Assembly: GCF_903946935.1 (NCBI RefSeq)
Contig: NZ_CAJAXH010000151.1
Location: 1 to 64,000, forward strand
DNA length: 64,000 nt
From: an uncultured Thiodictyon sp.
GTDB lineage: Bacteria; Pseudomonadota; Gammaproteobacteria; Chromatiales; Chromatiaceae
Direction: 5' to 3'
Part shown: piece after piece, positions 1 to 8,094 of the stretch
How the letters are laid out: every line of letters starts with the position of its first letter
How positions within the stretch are numbered: position 1 is the stretch's first letter
Notes under the pieces: model-generated
Told to the model about the DNA's origin: nothing
Databases searched by the model: none
Seen by the model: only the letters and a program-made list of their open reading frames with translations
Program-made: the position numbers and the translations under genes

Positions 1-2
1 CC

Positions 3-122
3 CGCGACACCGTCGCCGCCACCATCCAGCGCCTGGCACGCAACGTCCGCCTGGTGTTCGACTACCTGGGCATGACCGAAAATTCCCGCCGTCGGCGGGG
101 ACGGCCAGCCACGGCGGGCTAG
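3..122 (+). CDS. C-terminal tail of an unrecognised protein, cut by window edge
   Basis: An open frame enters from the left edge and ends at TAG 120-122, giving about 39 residues: a helix-like stretch with ARNVRLVFDYLG followed by a basic end, SRRRRGRPATAG. I do not recognise the family. Transposase tails sometimes look like this, but that is only a guess. The stop lies in the same reading frame as the truncated gene that follows 12 bases later, which suggests that this end was joined to the next gene by a rearrangement. Confidence 0.4.
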   Translation, partial: RDTVAATIQRLARNVRLVFDYLGMTENSRRRRGRPATAG

Positions 123-134
123 AACGGATTTGCC

Positions 135-743
135 GTGGGCGAGAACCCCAGCCGCTTCCAAAGTCCGGACCGCCCGGTGGAGCAGGTGAGTTGGGAGGAT
201 GCGCAGGCGTTCATGGCCCGTCTCAACGGGTTGATCCCCGGGCTTGAGCTGGTGCTGCCGACCGAGGCCCAGTGGGAATACGCCTGTCGGGCCGGTAGCG
301 ACACCGCACTCTTTAGCGGCCCGATCGAAATCCTGGGGCAACGCAACGCCCCTGCTCTGGACCCCATCGCCTGGTATGGCGGCAACAGTGGGGTAGACTT
401 TGAGTTGTCGGACGGCCGGGATTCATCCGGCTGGCCCGCGCAGCAGTCTCCTCACCCGCGATCCGGCAGCCACCCGGTTGAGCGTAAAAGGCCCAATCCT
501 TGGGGTCTGTATGACATGCTCGGCAATGTTTGGGAGTGGTGCGCGGACGGACTACGTGCCTATGGTGAGCCCCCTGTTGTCGACCCGGTTGGCCCTTTGG
601 AGTCCGGCGCGGCCCGGGTGGTCCGCGGGGGCTCCTGGTACGGCTACGCGCGCCACTGCCGTTGCGCGTACCGCAACCAGTTCGCGCCCGATTCCTGTAA
701 TGACTACCTGGGGTTCCGTTGTGCCCGAGTTCAGGCGTCGTGA
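135..743 (+). CDS. Formylglycine-generating-enzyme/sulfatase-modifying-factor domain protein, 5' truncated
   Basis: About 202 residues match the second half of the FGE-sulfatase (SUMF1/EgtB/PvdO) fold. Visible landmarks are GENPSRF, PVEQVSWEDAQAF, LPTEAQWEYACRAG, GLYDMLGNVWEWC, VVRGGSW and the terminal GFRCA. Family members normally have 60 to 100 more residues before GENPSRF, carrying the first MGS and EVT motifs. Here those are absent and an in-frame stop (120-122) lies just upstream, so the gene is probably a fragment; GTG 135 is only the first possible start. In true FGEs two cysteines five residues apart near the end are catalytic; here the equivalent of the first looks like Ala, so the protein is unlikely to be a sulfatase activator. 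It is probably non-functional, but a shortened active protein cannot be excluded. Confidence 0.7.
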   Translation: MGENPSRFQSPDRPVEQVSWEDAQAFMARLNGLIPGLELVLPTEAQWEYACRAGSDTALFSGPIEILGQRNAPALDPIAWYGGNSGVDFELSDGRDSSGWPAQQSPHPRSGSHPVERKRPNPWGLYDMLGNVWEWCADGLRAYGEPPVVDPVGPLESGAARVVRGGSWYGYARHCRCAYRNQFAPDSCNDYLGFRCARVQAS

Positions 744-1070
744 GCCCAGCCAGTCTGGCAGGCGGTAGCGGAGCGCCTGAACCTCGCGCGGCCCGGCCCG
801 CGGAGCGGATCGGGCCGGGCGGCGCCAGGTTCAGGTGCGCAGCGGGGGCGCTCCTTCCCTGGTTCCCTGGTTCCCTGGTCCCCTGGTCCCCAAACTCCGT
901 TTGGGAACCCCGCCCCGGAACCGCCGCTTCAGGTGACTGGAGACCCGTTAAGCAGCGCTTCCCTCACCGCGTTCCCAAGGAGACCGGGGGAGCGCGATAA
1001 CCGGAGAACACGATGGCCATTGTGATCGACGAGCTTCAGATGGGGCGGCTACCGTTTCGCGTACCGCATT
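744..1070. other. Intergenic region with an 8-bp tandem repeat and a short RBS-led reading frame
   Basis: There is no convincing gene here. It holds four copies of TTCCCTGG or TCCCCTGG (855-886). It also has a small frame at 1013-1096 on the plus strand, beginning MAIVIDELQ after a GGAGA sequence and running 27 codons into the end of the next gene. That start resembles the N-terminus of very short tail-type proteins (DUF5908 style) but stops too soon to be intact. Confidence 0.4.
855..886 (+). repeat. 8-bp tandem repeat, four units
   Basis: Units TTCCCTGG at 855, 863 and 871 and TCCCCTGG at 879 follow each other without gaps. It is a simple-sequence tract in non-coding DNA and a likely length-variable site. 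Confidence 0.8.
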
Positions 1071-1844
1071 TCAGCCCCGCGGCGGCCCGGGAATGAATGC
1101 GTTGGTGCGTTCGATATATTCGCGGTAGCCGGGGCGACGCTCGCCGATGTCCTGCTCCAGCAGGGTGACGCCGGAGACGCGCAGCAGCAACCAGGTGATG
1201 AGGATGGGCGAGCCGATGGACCACCAGCCGCCGGCGGCCAGGGCGAAGAGATAGAAGCCCCACCAGACACAGGCCTCGCCGAAATAGTTGGGGTGACGGG
1301 TATAGCGCCACAGGCCGCGGTCCATCACCTGGCCGGCGTTCTCCGGGCGTGCCTTGAAGGCGGCGAGTTGCCGGTCGCCGACGGCCTCGAACAGCAGGCC
1401 GCAGAGCCACAGAAGCAGGGCCGCTACGTCCAGCCAATTGAGTGGCGCGGTGCCCAGGATCGCGGCCAGGAGTGGCAGAGAGATGAGCCAGGCCAGGGCG
1501 CCCTGGAGTCCAAACACGATATAGCCCGACTTCCACCAGAACCCGGGGTCATTGGCCGAGCGCATGGCACGGTAGCGTCGGTCTTCCGGTTCACCCCAGT
1601 TGCGGCGGGTGATGTAGAGGCCGAGCCGCGCCCCCCATAGCAGCACCAACACGAAGACGAGCGTGGCCCGCGCACCGGGTGCGGACGCTCCCAGGCCATA
1701 GACGAGCGCGAGCAGGATGAAGAAAATCGGCCAGACTGAGTCCGCGATGCTCGCCTTCTTGAGCGGGATGCTCACTAGCCAAGCGATCAGGGCCAGGCCG
1801 AGGGCGGCGGCCAGTCCGGTGCCGTATAGACTCAGGTCAAACAT
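1071..1844 (-). CDS. DUF1295 / steroid 5-alpha-reductase-like integral membrane protein
   Basis: A 257-residue, very hydrophobic protein with about six membrane segments. The C-terminal half has the signature of the DUF1295 and isoprenylcysteine-methyltransferase-like group: GLWRYTRHPNYFGEACVWWG, followed by a final segment ending in ERRPGYREYIERTNAFIPG. Related proteins use NAD(P)H or S-adenosylmethionine on lipophilic substrates, but no substrate is known for this group. I chose ATG 1844 (MFDLSLYGTG) because the first membrane segment starts right after it; the longer open frame upstream to 1991 is not membrane-like. It stands alone, with a double hairpin repeat upstream. Confidence 0.8.
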   Translation of the reverse strand: MFDLSLYGTGLAAALGLALIAWLVSIPLKKASIADSVWPIFFILLALVYGLGASAPGARATLVFVLVLLWGARLGLYITRRNWGEPEDRRYRAMRSANDPGFWWKSGYIVFGLQGALAWLISLPLLAAILGTAPLNWLDVAALLLWLCGLLFEAVGDRQLAAFKARPENAGQVMDRGLWRYTRHPNYFGEACVWWGFYLFALAAGGWWSIGSPILITWLLLRVSGVTLLEQDIGERRPGYREYIERTNAFIPGPPRG

Positions 1845-2005
1845 GGGTGGTGTCCAGGTGGCGCGGCGACTGTCGATTGCGCCCATGACTATCCGGCGGT
1901 GCTTGGCGGCAGAGTGGGCGGGGCATGGGGTCTCCTCGTTAGGGCAGTGGCGATCAGGATGTGTATCTATTGTCCAATCGGCGGGATACAAGGGTGCAAT
2001 GCCAT

Positions 2006-2112
2006 GAAGTTAAGCCGTTCGTGGTGAGCTTGTCGAACCACGGGCGGCTTAACTTCAGGCGGCTAAAGTTTTCTCGTTCAGCCTTCGACAGGCTCAGGGC
2101 GAACGAGAAAAC
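2006..2112. repeat. Two adjacent REP-like hairpins
   Basis: The first hairpin (2006-2056) has arms GAAGTTAAGCCG and CGGCTTAACTTC, with an inner stem around TCGTGGT and ACCACG. The second (2068-2112) has arms GTTTTCTCGTTC and GAACGAGAAAAC. Both loops carry the CTTCGACAGGCTCAGG or GAGCTTGTCGA core found in many proteobacterial palindromic repeats. They lie between two divergent genes. Confidence 0.8.
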
Positions 2113-2283
2113 CGTATTTTATGGATGTTATGCAAGGGTGGGGCAGGAGGCACTTGCCAGATTCCGGAAGTGTACTGTGGCTCTGTTATCATCCCGCCCC
2201 AGCGGTGCGCGTCCGGGTCGGTTGATCGGCGATCGCGTGTACGTTGCCTTTCAACAAATGACATCAGATGTGGAGTTGTCCCG

Positions 2284-2964
2284 ATGAATCAGTCTTTTGC
2301 CAAGCGTGCCGCGATCGCGGCGACCGTCAGTCTGCTCGTGGCCGGGTGTGCCACCGACGGCTCTGGGATGACCGAAACGGGGCAGGGGGCGGTCATCGGT
2401 ACCGCCACCGGTGCCGCCTTGGGTGCGATTATCGGTTCAGCGAGCGGTCAAGCCGGCCGCGGGGCGCTGATCGGGGTCGTCGGCGGGGCGCTGATCGGGG
2501 GGGCGGCGGGGGCCTATATGGAGAGCCAGCGTAAGGACTTTGTGAAGTCCCTGGCCCCGGAGATCGCCTCCGGGGTCATCCGGGTCGACAAGCTGCCCAA
2601 TGACAAACTGCTGGTACGCATGACCGGCGAGACCACCTTCGAGGTGGATTCCGATCGGATCAAGCCGAGCTTCGACAGCACCATGGACCGGATCGCGAAG
2701 ATCATGAACAAGTATGGTAAGACCGAGTTGGTGGTCGCCGGTCATACCGACAGTACGGGTTCGGCGGAGCACAACCAGCAACTCTCGCAGCGGCGCGCGG
2801 CCTCAGTGCAGCGTTATCTGGAGGGCCAGCGCGTCTTGCCCGACCGCATTTATGCCTCCGGCTTCGGCCCATCGCAACCGGTGGCGAGCAATGAGACCGA
2901 CGCCGGTCGGCGTCAGAATCGCCGGGTGGACATCACCATCGTGCCCATTACCGAGGGGAGTTGA
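2284..2964 (+). CDS. OmpA-family outer membrane lipoprotein (YiaD-like)
   Basis: 226 residues. The N-terminus is a lipoprotein signal (MNQSFAKRAAIAATVSLLVAGC), with the lipobox LVAGC placing the lipidated Cys near residue 22. Next comes a glycine-zipper segment (about residues 36-76, many GxxxG and AxxG steps), which in this family inserts in the membrane. The C-terminal OmpA domain holds VVAGHTDSTGSAEHNQQLSQ and the ending GRRQNRRVDITI, the peptidoglycan-binding signature. The role is structural: tethering the outer membrane to peptidoglycan. The frame is open upstream to 2125, but the signal peptide fixes ATG 2284. Confidence 0.9.
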   Translation: MNQSFAKRAAIAATVSLLVAGCATDGSGMTETGQGAVIGTATGAALGAIIGSASGQAGRGALIGVVGGALIGGAAGAYMESQRKDFVKSLAPEIASGVIRVDKLPNDKLLVRMTGETTFEVDSDRIKPSFDSTMDRIAKIMNKYGKTELVVAGHTDSTGSAEHNQQLSQRRAASVQRYLEGQRVLPDRIYASGFGPSQPVASNETDAGRRQNRRVDITIVPITEGS

Positions 2965-2969
2965 AACAC

Positions 2970-2998
2970 CTTGGCGAGCTTGGCGCCTTGGCGTGAGA
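2970..2998 (+). repeat. Single copy of the CTTGGCGAGCTTGGCGCC repeat family
   Basis: The 29 bases are identical to the right arm of the inverted pair at 5739-5885. It lies directly after the OmpA gene, before the convergent sufE gene. Confidence 0.8.
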
Positions 2999-3015
2999 AC
3001 CGCTCTTTGCTAGAT

Positions 3016-3435
3016 TTACGGTAAGCCCCGGGCCTGCCGGCGCATCTGCTCGACGATGGCATAGACGCCGACATGGCGACTGGGGCTCAGATGCTCTTGT
3101 AGATGGAGTCCATCGAAGAGTGCATCCACGTCGGTCGCCGCGATCTCCGCGGGGGTCTTGCCGGAGAGCAAGCGCACCAGGATTGCGACCACCCCTTTGA
3201 TGATGGCGGTGTCACAGTCGCCGCTGAAGTGCAGTCGCTGCGGTGAGCCCCCATCCGGGTGGGCCGCCACATGGACCAGGCTCATGCACTCCTTGACCCG
3301 GTTCTCATCGGTTTTCTCGGCTGCCGGCATGGCCGGCAATTGCTCGCCGATTTCGACCAGGTATTGGTAGCGCTGGTCCCAGTCATCCAATAGGTCGAAA
3401 TCGTCGACGATTGCCTGAATGTCATCGTTGACCAT
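3016..3435 (-). CDS. sufE: SufE-family cysteine desulfuration protein
   Basis: 139 residues that match SufE/CsdE along their length. The opening helix has DDFDLLDDWDQRYQYLVEIG, then NRVKECMSLVHV, where Cys51 is the expected persulfide acceptor, and HFSGDCDTAIIKGVVAIL in the fold core. SufE takes sulfur from a SufS-type desulfurase and passes it to the Suf scaffold for Fe-S cluster assembly in the cytoplasm. No suf genes are next to it. Its start overlaps the 3' end of rlmL by 14 bases, so the two are probably co-transcribed. Confidence 0.9.
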   Translation of the reverse strand: MVNDDIQAIVDDFDLLDDWDQRYQYLVEIGEQLPAMPAAEKTDENRVKECMSLVHVAAHPDGGSPQRLHFSGDCDTAIIKGVVAILVRLLSGKTPAEIAATDVDALFDGLHLQEHLSPSRHVGVYAIVEQMRRQARGLP

Positions 3436-5593
3436 CGGTAGCCTCTTGGATACGCCAGCAATTGTGAATGCGCGGGTTGCGGGCGAAGTCCCGGGGCAGG
3501 GTCTCGCGGCCGAGGTCGGCGATCTCCAACTCGGGCAGGGCCTCGGCTTCCATGCGGAAGCGCCGCAGGTTGTTGGAGAAGATCAGGATGCCGCCCGGCT
3601 CCAGCAGGCGCATGGTGGCGCGGATCAGGGCGGCATGGTCGCGCTGGATGTCGAGCGTCTCCTCCATGCGCTTGGAGGTGGAGAAGGTGGGCGGGTCGAG
3701 GAAGATCAGGTCGAAGCGGCGCCGGCCCTCCACCAGGCGCAGCCAGTCCAGGCAGTCGGCGTGGATCAGCTCATGGGCCGGTCCCCGGATGCCATTGAGT
3801 TCCAGGTTGCGCCGCGCCCAGTCCAGATAGGTGCGCGACAGGTCTACCGTGGTGGTGGCCGCGGCCCCGCCGCGGGCGGCATAGACGGTGGCGGTGCCGG
3901 TGTAGGCGAACAGGTTCAGGAAGCGCTTGCCGGCCGCCAGGGTGCCGATCAGTCGGCGGGTGTCACGGTGGTCCAGGAACAGCCCGGTGTCCAGATAGTC
4001 CTCGAAGTTGACCAGGAAGCGGTGACCGCCCTCGGCAACCTCATGGAAGCGGCCGGTCTCGGCCAGTCGCTCGTACTGACGCTCGCCCTTCTGGCGCTCA
4101 CGCACCTTGAGATAGACCTGGGTCTCTGGGACCTCCAACACCTCAGGGATCACACTCATGGCCTCGCGCAGTCGGCGGCGCGCGTCCCGGGGGTCGATGG
4201 TCCCGGGCGCGGCATATTCCTGCACGACGATGGAGCGTTGTTCACCCTCGTAGACATCCAGTGCCACCGCGTACTCGGGCAGGTCCGCGTCATAGAGCCG
4301 GTAGCAGGCGATCTCCTGGGCCTTGAGCCACTTACGCAAGGCCTTGAGGTTCTTGGTGAGCCGGTTGGCCAGCATGGTCGCGCCGTCGCTGCGTTCCGCG
4401 GGTGCAATGGGGCGCGGTCGGCTGGAGACAAAGTGCTGCGGGTCGACCTCAAAGTGCAACAGCCTGCATTCGATGGGGCCGTTATAGAGCGTGTGCATGC
4501 GCAGCGCCCGCAGGCCCATCTGTTTACCAAGATCGGGGTTGCCGGTCAACATGGCCGCGCGCCAGCCGATGAAACGCTCCCTGAGTAGGGTGCCCAGTCT
4601 GGCATACAGACCCGGCAGGTCGATGTCGGTGCCGAGTCGCTCGCCATAGGGCGGGTTGACGACGACCAGGCCCAGGTCGCCTTCTCTGCCGGGCCAGCAG
4701 TCCGCCAGTTCGCGCCGCTCGAAATGGGCGCGCCCGGCCAGTCCGGCGCGCTCCAGACAGGCGAGTGCCACACGGATGGCGGTGGGGCTGGCGTCATAAC
4801 CGCGCAGCGGGTTGCGTCGTTCCAGGCCGGCGCGGCGCCGGTCCTGCGCCTCGTCGATCAGACGTGCCCAGATGGCGGGTTCATGCCCCGCCCAGCCCAG
4901 GAAGCCGAAGTCCTGGTGCAGGAGTCCGGGGGCGATGTCTGCGGCGATCAGCGCGCCCTCAATCACCAAGGTGCCGGAGCCGCACATGGGGTCGAGTAGT
5001 GCGCCCCCGGCGGCGGCGATGGCCGGCCAGCCGGCGCGCAACAGTATACCGGCCGCCAGGTTTTCCTTTAACGGCGCGGCCGAGCCCTCCTCGCGGTAGC
5101 CGCGCCGATGCAGTGAGCCACCCGAGAGATCAAGCGCGATGGTGGCGCTGTCCTGGAAGGCATAACAATGGATCGGTAGATCGGGGTAGTCCGGGTCGAC
5201 GTTCGGCCGCGCGCCGCAGTGTTGGGTGAAGCGGTCGGCAATGGCGTCCTTGACCTTGAGTGCCGGGAACTGGCTGTTGTTGACCCCGGCGAGGTTGCCG
5301 TCGAAGCGCACCGCGAAGGTCCGCTCCAGCGACAGGTGGTCCTCCCAGGCAATGGCGCGGGCCCCGGCGTAGAGTGACTCGATGTCTGCTGCCGGGAATT
5401 GGGCGAGCGGCAGCAGGACCCGGTTGGCCACCCGTGACCATAGACAGGCGCGGTAGCCGTCCTCCAGCGTCCCCGTAAAGCGGGCGCCGCCGCGCGCCTC
5501 CACCGCCCCGGCGAGCCCCAGTTGTGCCAACTCCTCGGCGAGCAGACTGCCCAGGTGTTTGGGCGCGGTAGCGAAAAAGGTGTAGCGTTGCAT
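3422..5593 (-). CDS. rlmL: Bifunctional 23S rRNA methyltransferase RlmKL (m2G2445 and m7G2069)
   Basis: 723 residues, the usual length for the fused enzyme. The N-terminal half has a THUMP domain (about residues 45-155), then the RlmL methyltransferase with DPMCGSGTLVIEGALIAADI (the SAM site) and the catalytic NPPYGERLG. The C-terminal half is RlmK, with LNLFAYTGTATVYAARGG and the catalytic region DLIFLDPPTFS. It modifies two guanosines of 23S rRNA during ribosome assembly. The start MQRYTFFATAPK is typical of the family. Confidence 0.95.
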   Translation of the reverse strand: MQRYTFFATAPKHLGSLLAEELAQLGLAGAVEARGGARFTGTLEDGYRACLWSRVANRVLLPLAQFPAADIESLYAGARAIAWEDHLSLERTFAVRFDGNLAGVNNSQFPALKVKDAIADRFTQHCGARPNVDPDYPDLPIHCYAFQDSATIALDLSGGSLHRRGYREEGSAAPLKENLAAGILLRAGWPAIAAAGGALLDPMCGSGTLVIEGALIAADIAPGLLHQDFGFLGWAGHEPAIWARLIDEAQDRRRAGLERRNPLRGYDASPTAIRVALACLERAGLAGRAHFERRELADCWPGREGDLGLVVVNPPYGERLGTDIDLPGLYARLGTLLRERFIGWRAAMLTGNPDLGKQMGLRALRMHTLYNGPIECRLLHFEVDPQHFVSSRPRPIAPAERSDGATMLANRLTKNLKALRKWLKAQEIACYRLYDADLPEYAVALDVYEGEQRSIVVQEYAAPGTIDPRDARRRLREAMSVIPEVLEVPETQVYLKVRERQKGERQYERLAETGRFHEVAEGGHRFLVNFEDYLDTGLFLDHRDTRRLIGTLAAGKRFLNLFAYTGTATVYAARGGAAATTTVDLSRTYLDWARRNLELNGIRGPAHELIHADCLDWLRLVEGRRRFDLIFLDPPTFSTSKRMEETLDIQRDHAALIRATMRLLEPGGILIFSNNLRRFRMEAEALPELEIADLGRETLPRDFARNPRIHNCWRIQEATDGQR

Positions 5594-5908
5594 GGGGCGG
5601 GACTCTCGGGATGCTGACTGGCCCGCAGGCTGCTGCGGTAGGCGAATCGACCAAGGTTATCACGTCGCGCCGGTCATGCCGGGCGAGCAGGGCGGCGTAC
5701 AGCAAGCACCTGTAGGGGGAGCGGCCTTAGCCCGACTATCTCACGCCAAGGCGCCAAGCTCGCCAAGGTAAAGATTTTGCTTGTCGGACCGGGAGTATCG
5801 CCGATCTAGCTGCGGCTGAGAGTCAAGCGACGGCTTTCCACTCCGTCCATTGTCTTCTTGGCGAGCTTGGCGCCTTGGCGTGAGACTATTTGCCGGCCGC
5901 TCCAACCC
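5594..5908. other. Intergenic region holding an inverted-repeat element
   Basis: The promoter region of rlmL and the space after yajD. Its main content is the 147-bp inverted-pair element listed separately; I see no gene. Confidence 0.6.
5739..5885. repeat. MITE-like element with 29-bp perfect terminal inverted repeats
   Basis: Left arm 5739-5767 and right arm 5857-5885 are exact reverse complements (core CTTGGCGAGCTTGGCGCC). About 89 bases lie between them without a reading frame. A third copy of the arm stands alone at 2970-2998. Confidence 0.8.
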
Positions 5909-6331
5909 TCAGGTACTGCGTCCCTTCAGCAGTTCGGCCAGGCCTTCCAGTGCCTTGTGGGTGGTTGGCGGGCCGCCGCCGCCCAGCGTCTTGCCGCCCC
6001 GGCCGGCGGCCACGGCCGCGCGGTGCTCCTCGTAGCGCTGGTGCTCGTTGTCGTGGCAATACAGACACAGCAGCTCCCAGTTGCTGCCGTCCGGCGGGTT
6101 GTGGTCGTGGTCCATGTTCTTGTGATGGACGGTGAGTTCGCGCAGGTTGAGCCGGTCGAACTCGCGACTGCAACGCCCGCACACCCAGGGGTAGAGCTTG
6201 AGGGCCTGTTCGCGGTAACCGGCGGCGCGTTCGTCGCTGGCGGCGCGTGCCTCAGTGACGATGCGGTCGAGTTTGTCGGTGTCGATCGGTCGACCGGTCT
6301 TACCGTGGCGTGGGGGGGTGTTGGCGGACAT
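5909..6331 (-). CDS. yajD: HNH nuclease family protein, YajD type
   Basis: 140 residues close to E. coli YajD. Visible are YPWVCGRCSREF (zinc knuckle), LRELTVHHKNMDHDHNP (the histidines of the HNH core), DGSNWELLCLYCHDNEH (second zinc knuckle and catalytic His/Asn) and a C-terminal helix. The nuclease fold is clear, but the biological role of YajD is not established. It is transcribed with the Tim44-like gene, whose stop lies 12 bases upstream of this start. Confidence 0.88.
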   Translation of the reverse strand: MSANTPPRHGKTGRPIDTDKLDRIVTEARAASDERAAGYREQALKLYPWVCGRCSREFDRLNLRELTVHHKNMDHDHNPPDGSNWELLCLYCHDNEHQRYEEHRAAVAAGRGGKTLGGGGPPTTHKALEGLAELLKGRST

Positions 6332-6343
6332 GGCTTGACCTCA

Positions 6344-6844
6344 TCATGCCTGTTGGATGCCGGCGACATACCAGTCGCCGGAGGGGCTCGCCCAGGCGTG
6401 CTGGACGTGCCAGTACTCGCGCAACTCCTGGGCCACGCCTTGTCGATCCTCGCGGATCAGGCCGGAGAACAGGATGCTGGCGACCGCCAGATCGCCGTCG
6501 CGCTGCACCGACGCCAGTTCGGCGTTCAGACGCACCACCTCGATCTGAAGGCCTTGGAAGGCGCCGCCGAAGAACACTGAGGCGAGCAGTCCGCCGGCGG
6601 CCAGCCCGGCGAGCGGGCCGAGCCAGCGGCTGGCACCGCCGGCTTGCGGCGCGCGCTGGCCGGCGGCGCCCTGAGCACCCTGACCGGGGGTGCCTTGGGG
6701 TGCTGCGGTCTGGCGCGGCATGCTGTATTGTTTACCGATGTTGCCCCCGCCGCCCATGCGCCTGGCATCGGCCGGTGGGGCGAGCGTCAGGAGGCCGGCG
6801 ACCAGCAGGGTCGTCGCGGCGATGAAGAGTGTCGTGAGTCTCAT
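6344..6844 (-). CDS. Tim44-like domain protein, internally shortened
   Basis: 166 residues. The N-terminal signal or anchor (MRLTTLFIAATTLLVAGLLTL) and the following RRMGGGGNIGKQYSM and QAPQ-rich linker, then WLGPLAGLAAGGLLASVFFG, are typical of bacterial Tim44-like proteins. The C-terminal end LIREDRQGVAQELREYWHVQ with WYVAGIQQ is the normal Tim44 end. Family members are usually near 280 to 330 residues; the stretch between the first glycine-rich membrane segment and the last third of the Tim44 domain is absent. The frame is intact, so this looks like an in-frame internal deletion. The function is unknown even in full-length relatives. Confidence 0.7.
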   Translation of the reverse strand: MRLTTLFIAATTLLVAGLLTLAPPADARRMGGGGNIGKQYSMPRQTAAPQGTPGQGAQGAAGQRAPQAGGASRWLGPLAGLAAGGLLASVFFGGAFQGLQIEVVRLNAELASVQRDGDLAVASILFSGLIREDRQGVAQELREYWHVQHAWASPSGDWYVAGIQQA

Positions 6845-7126
6845 GGTCGGGTGAGATCCCTAAAATAGGTCGATGGATGGGGCGGCCCCCGGAGCGGGCC
6901 GACAGGCTGGCGCGACCGCGCGTATGGGCAAACTAATCGCCTAGTATCAGGGCCAGATCCGCGCGACGCAACCCCCCAGCGCCCGCGCTGCGGTGTGGGG
7001 CGTCATGGGCCCGGGCGGCGTCGGCGTGCCTTAACCGGCGGTCGGGATGGCCGACTTAATCGCTATGGCGTCTTGCGTTCCGCAGTAAACTAATGGTCAC
7101 AATAGGTCCCAAGTCAGAGGTATATC

Positions 7127-8065
7127 ATGCATCACCCATCGCTTGCGAGCGCACACACGGCCGTTTGCCGAACCCGCTTCGGCCGGGGCCTGGTTGGCAG
7201 CCTCATCGGTGGCCTCGCGCTCACCGTCGCGCTGGTGAGCGTGGCGACGGCGGGCGCGCTGGATGAGGTCAAGGAGCGCGGGGTCCTGCGCCACCTGGGC
7301 GTTCCCTATGCAAACTTCGTCACCGGGGCGGGAGACGGCATGGACGTCGAACTGATGCGCGCCTTTGCGGCGCATCTTGGGGTGCGTTACGAGTTCGTGA
7401 AGAGCGACTGGGGTGCGATCATCGGCGACCTGATCGGCCGCAAGGTGGCGAGCAAGGGCGACGACTATGAGCTGCTGGGTGAGACGCCGATCCGCGGCGA
7501 CGTGATTGCCAACGGGATGACCGTGATTCCCTGGCGGGCCAAGGTGGTCGCCTTCGCGGCCCCGACCTTCCCGACCCAGGTCTGGTTGGTCTCCCGGGCG
7601 GACCTGCCGGTGTCGCCCATCCGGCCCAGTGCGGTGCTGGACAAGGACATCGCCGCGACCAAGGCGCTGATGCCCCGCCGCACCCTGCTCGGCAAGGCGA
7701 ATACCTGTCTCGATCCCGAACTCTATGACATCAAGGCAACCGGGGCCAAGGTCACCATGTTCCAGGGTACCTTGAACGAATTGGCACCGGCGGTGATCAA
7801 TGGGGAGTCGGAGCTCACCTTGCTCGACGTGCCGGATGCACTGGTGGCCCTGCAAAAATGGCCGGGGGAGATCAAGGTCATTGGTCCGGTCAGCGAGCGG
7901 CAGGATATGGCCCCCGCCTTCCGCCCCGCGGATAAGGACCTGCGCGAGTCTTTCAACCAGTTTCTTAAAGAGTTGAAGGCGAGCGGCGAGTTCACGCGTA
8001 TCGCCCTGAGGTATTATCCCTTCGTGGTCGACTATTTCCCGGATTTTCTGCCCAAACCACGCTGA
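7127..8065 (+). CDS. Periplasmic solute-binding protein, family 3 (amino-acid type)
   Basis: 312 residues. An N-terminal signal or anchor of about 42 residues ends at VATAGA, followed by LDEVKERGVLRHLGVPYANF, GDGMDVELMRAFAAHLGVRYE and later TLLGKANTCL and ELTLLDVPDALVALQK, the two-lobe fold of family 3 binding proteins. AGAGG stands six bases before ATG 7127. No ABC permease or ATPase gene is near; instead a membrane hybrid histidine kinase starts 29 bases downstream. It may therefore feed a signalling kinase rather than a transporter. The ligand is not predictable. Confidence 0.8.
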   Translation: MHHPSLASAHTAVCRTRFGRGLVGSLIGGLALTVALVSVATAGALDEVKERGVLRHLGVPYANFVTGAGDGMDVELMRAFAAHLGVRYEFVKSDWGAIIGDLIGRKVASKGDDYELLGETPIRGDVIANGMTVIPWRAKVVAFAAPTFPTQVWLVSRADLPVSPIRPSAVLDKDIAATKALMPRRTLLGKANTCLDPELYDIKATGAKVTMFQGTLNELAPAVINGESELTLLDVPDALVALQKWPGEIKVIGPVSERQDMAPAFRPADKDLRESFNQFLKELKASGEFTRIALRYYPFVVDYFPDFLPKPR

Positions 8066-8094
8066 ACCTCAAGTCGTGGAGTTAAAGAGCGAGT

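Noticed and set aside
719-1000. A 93-codon Pro-, Arg- and Gly-rich frame
   Set aside because: It reads through the TTCCCTGG tandem repeat and has no protein-like features.
3419-4588. A 389-codon open frame on the plus strand over rlmL
   Set aside because: Antisense shadow of rlmL; no start signal and no domain.
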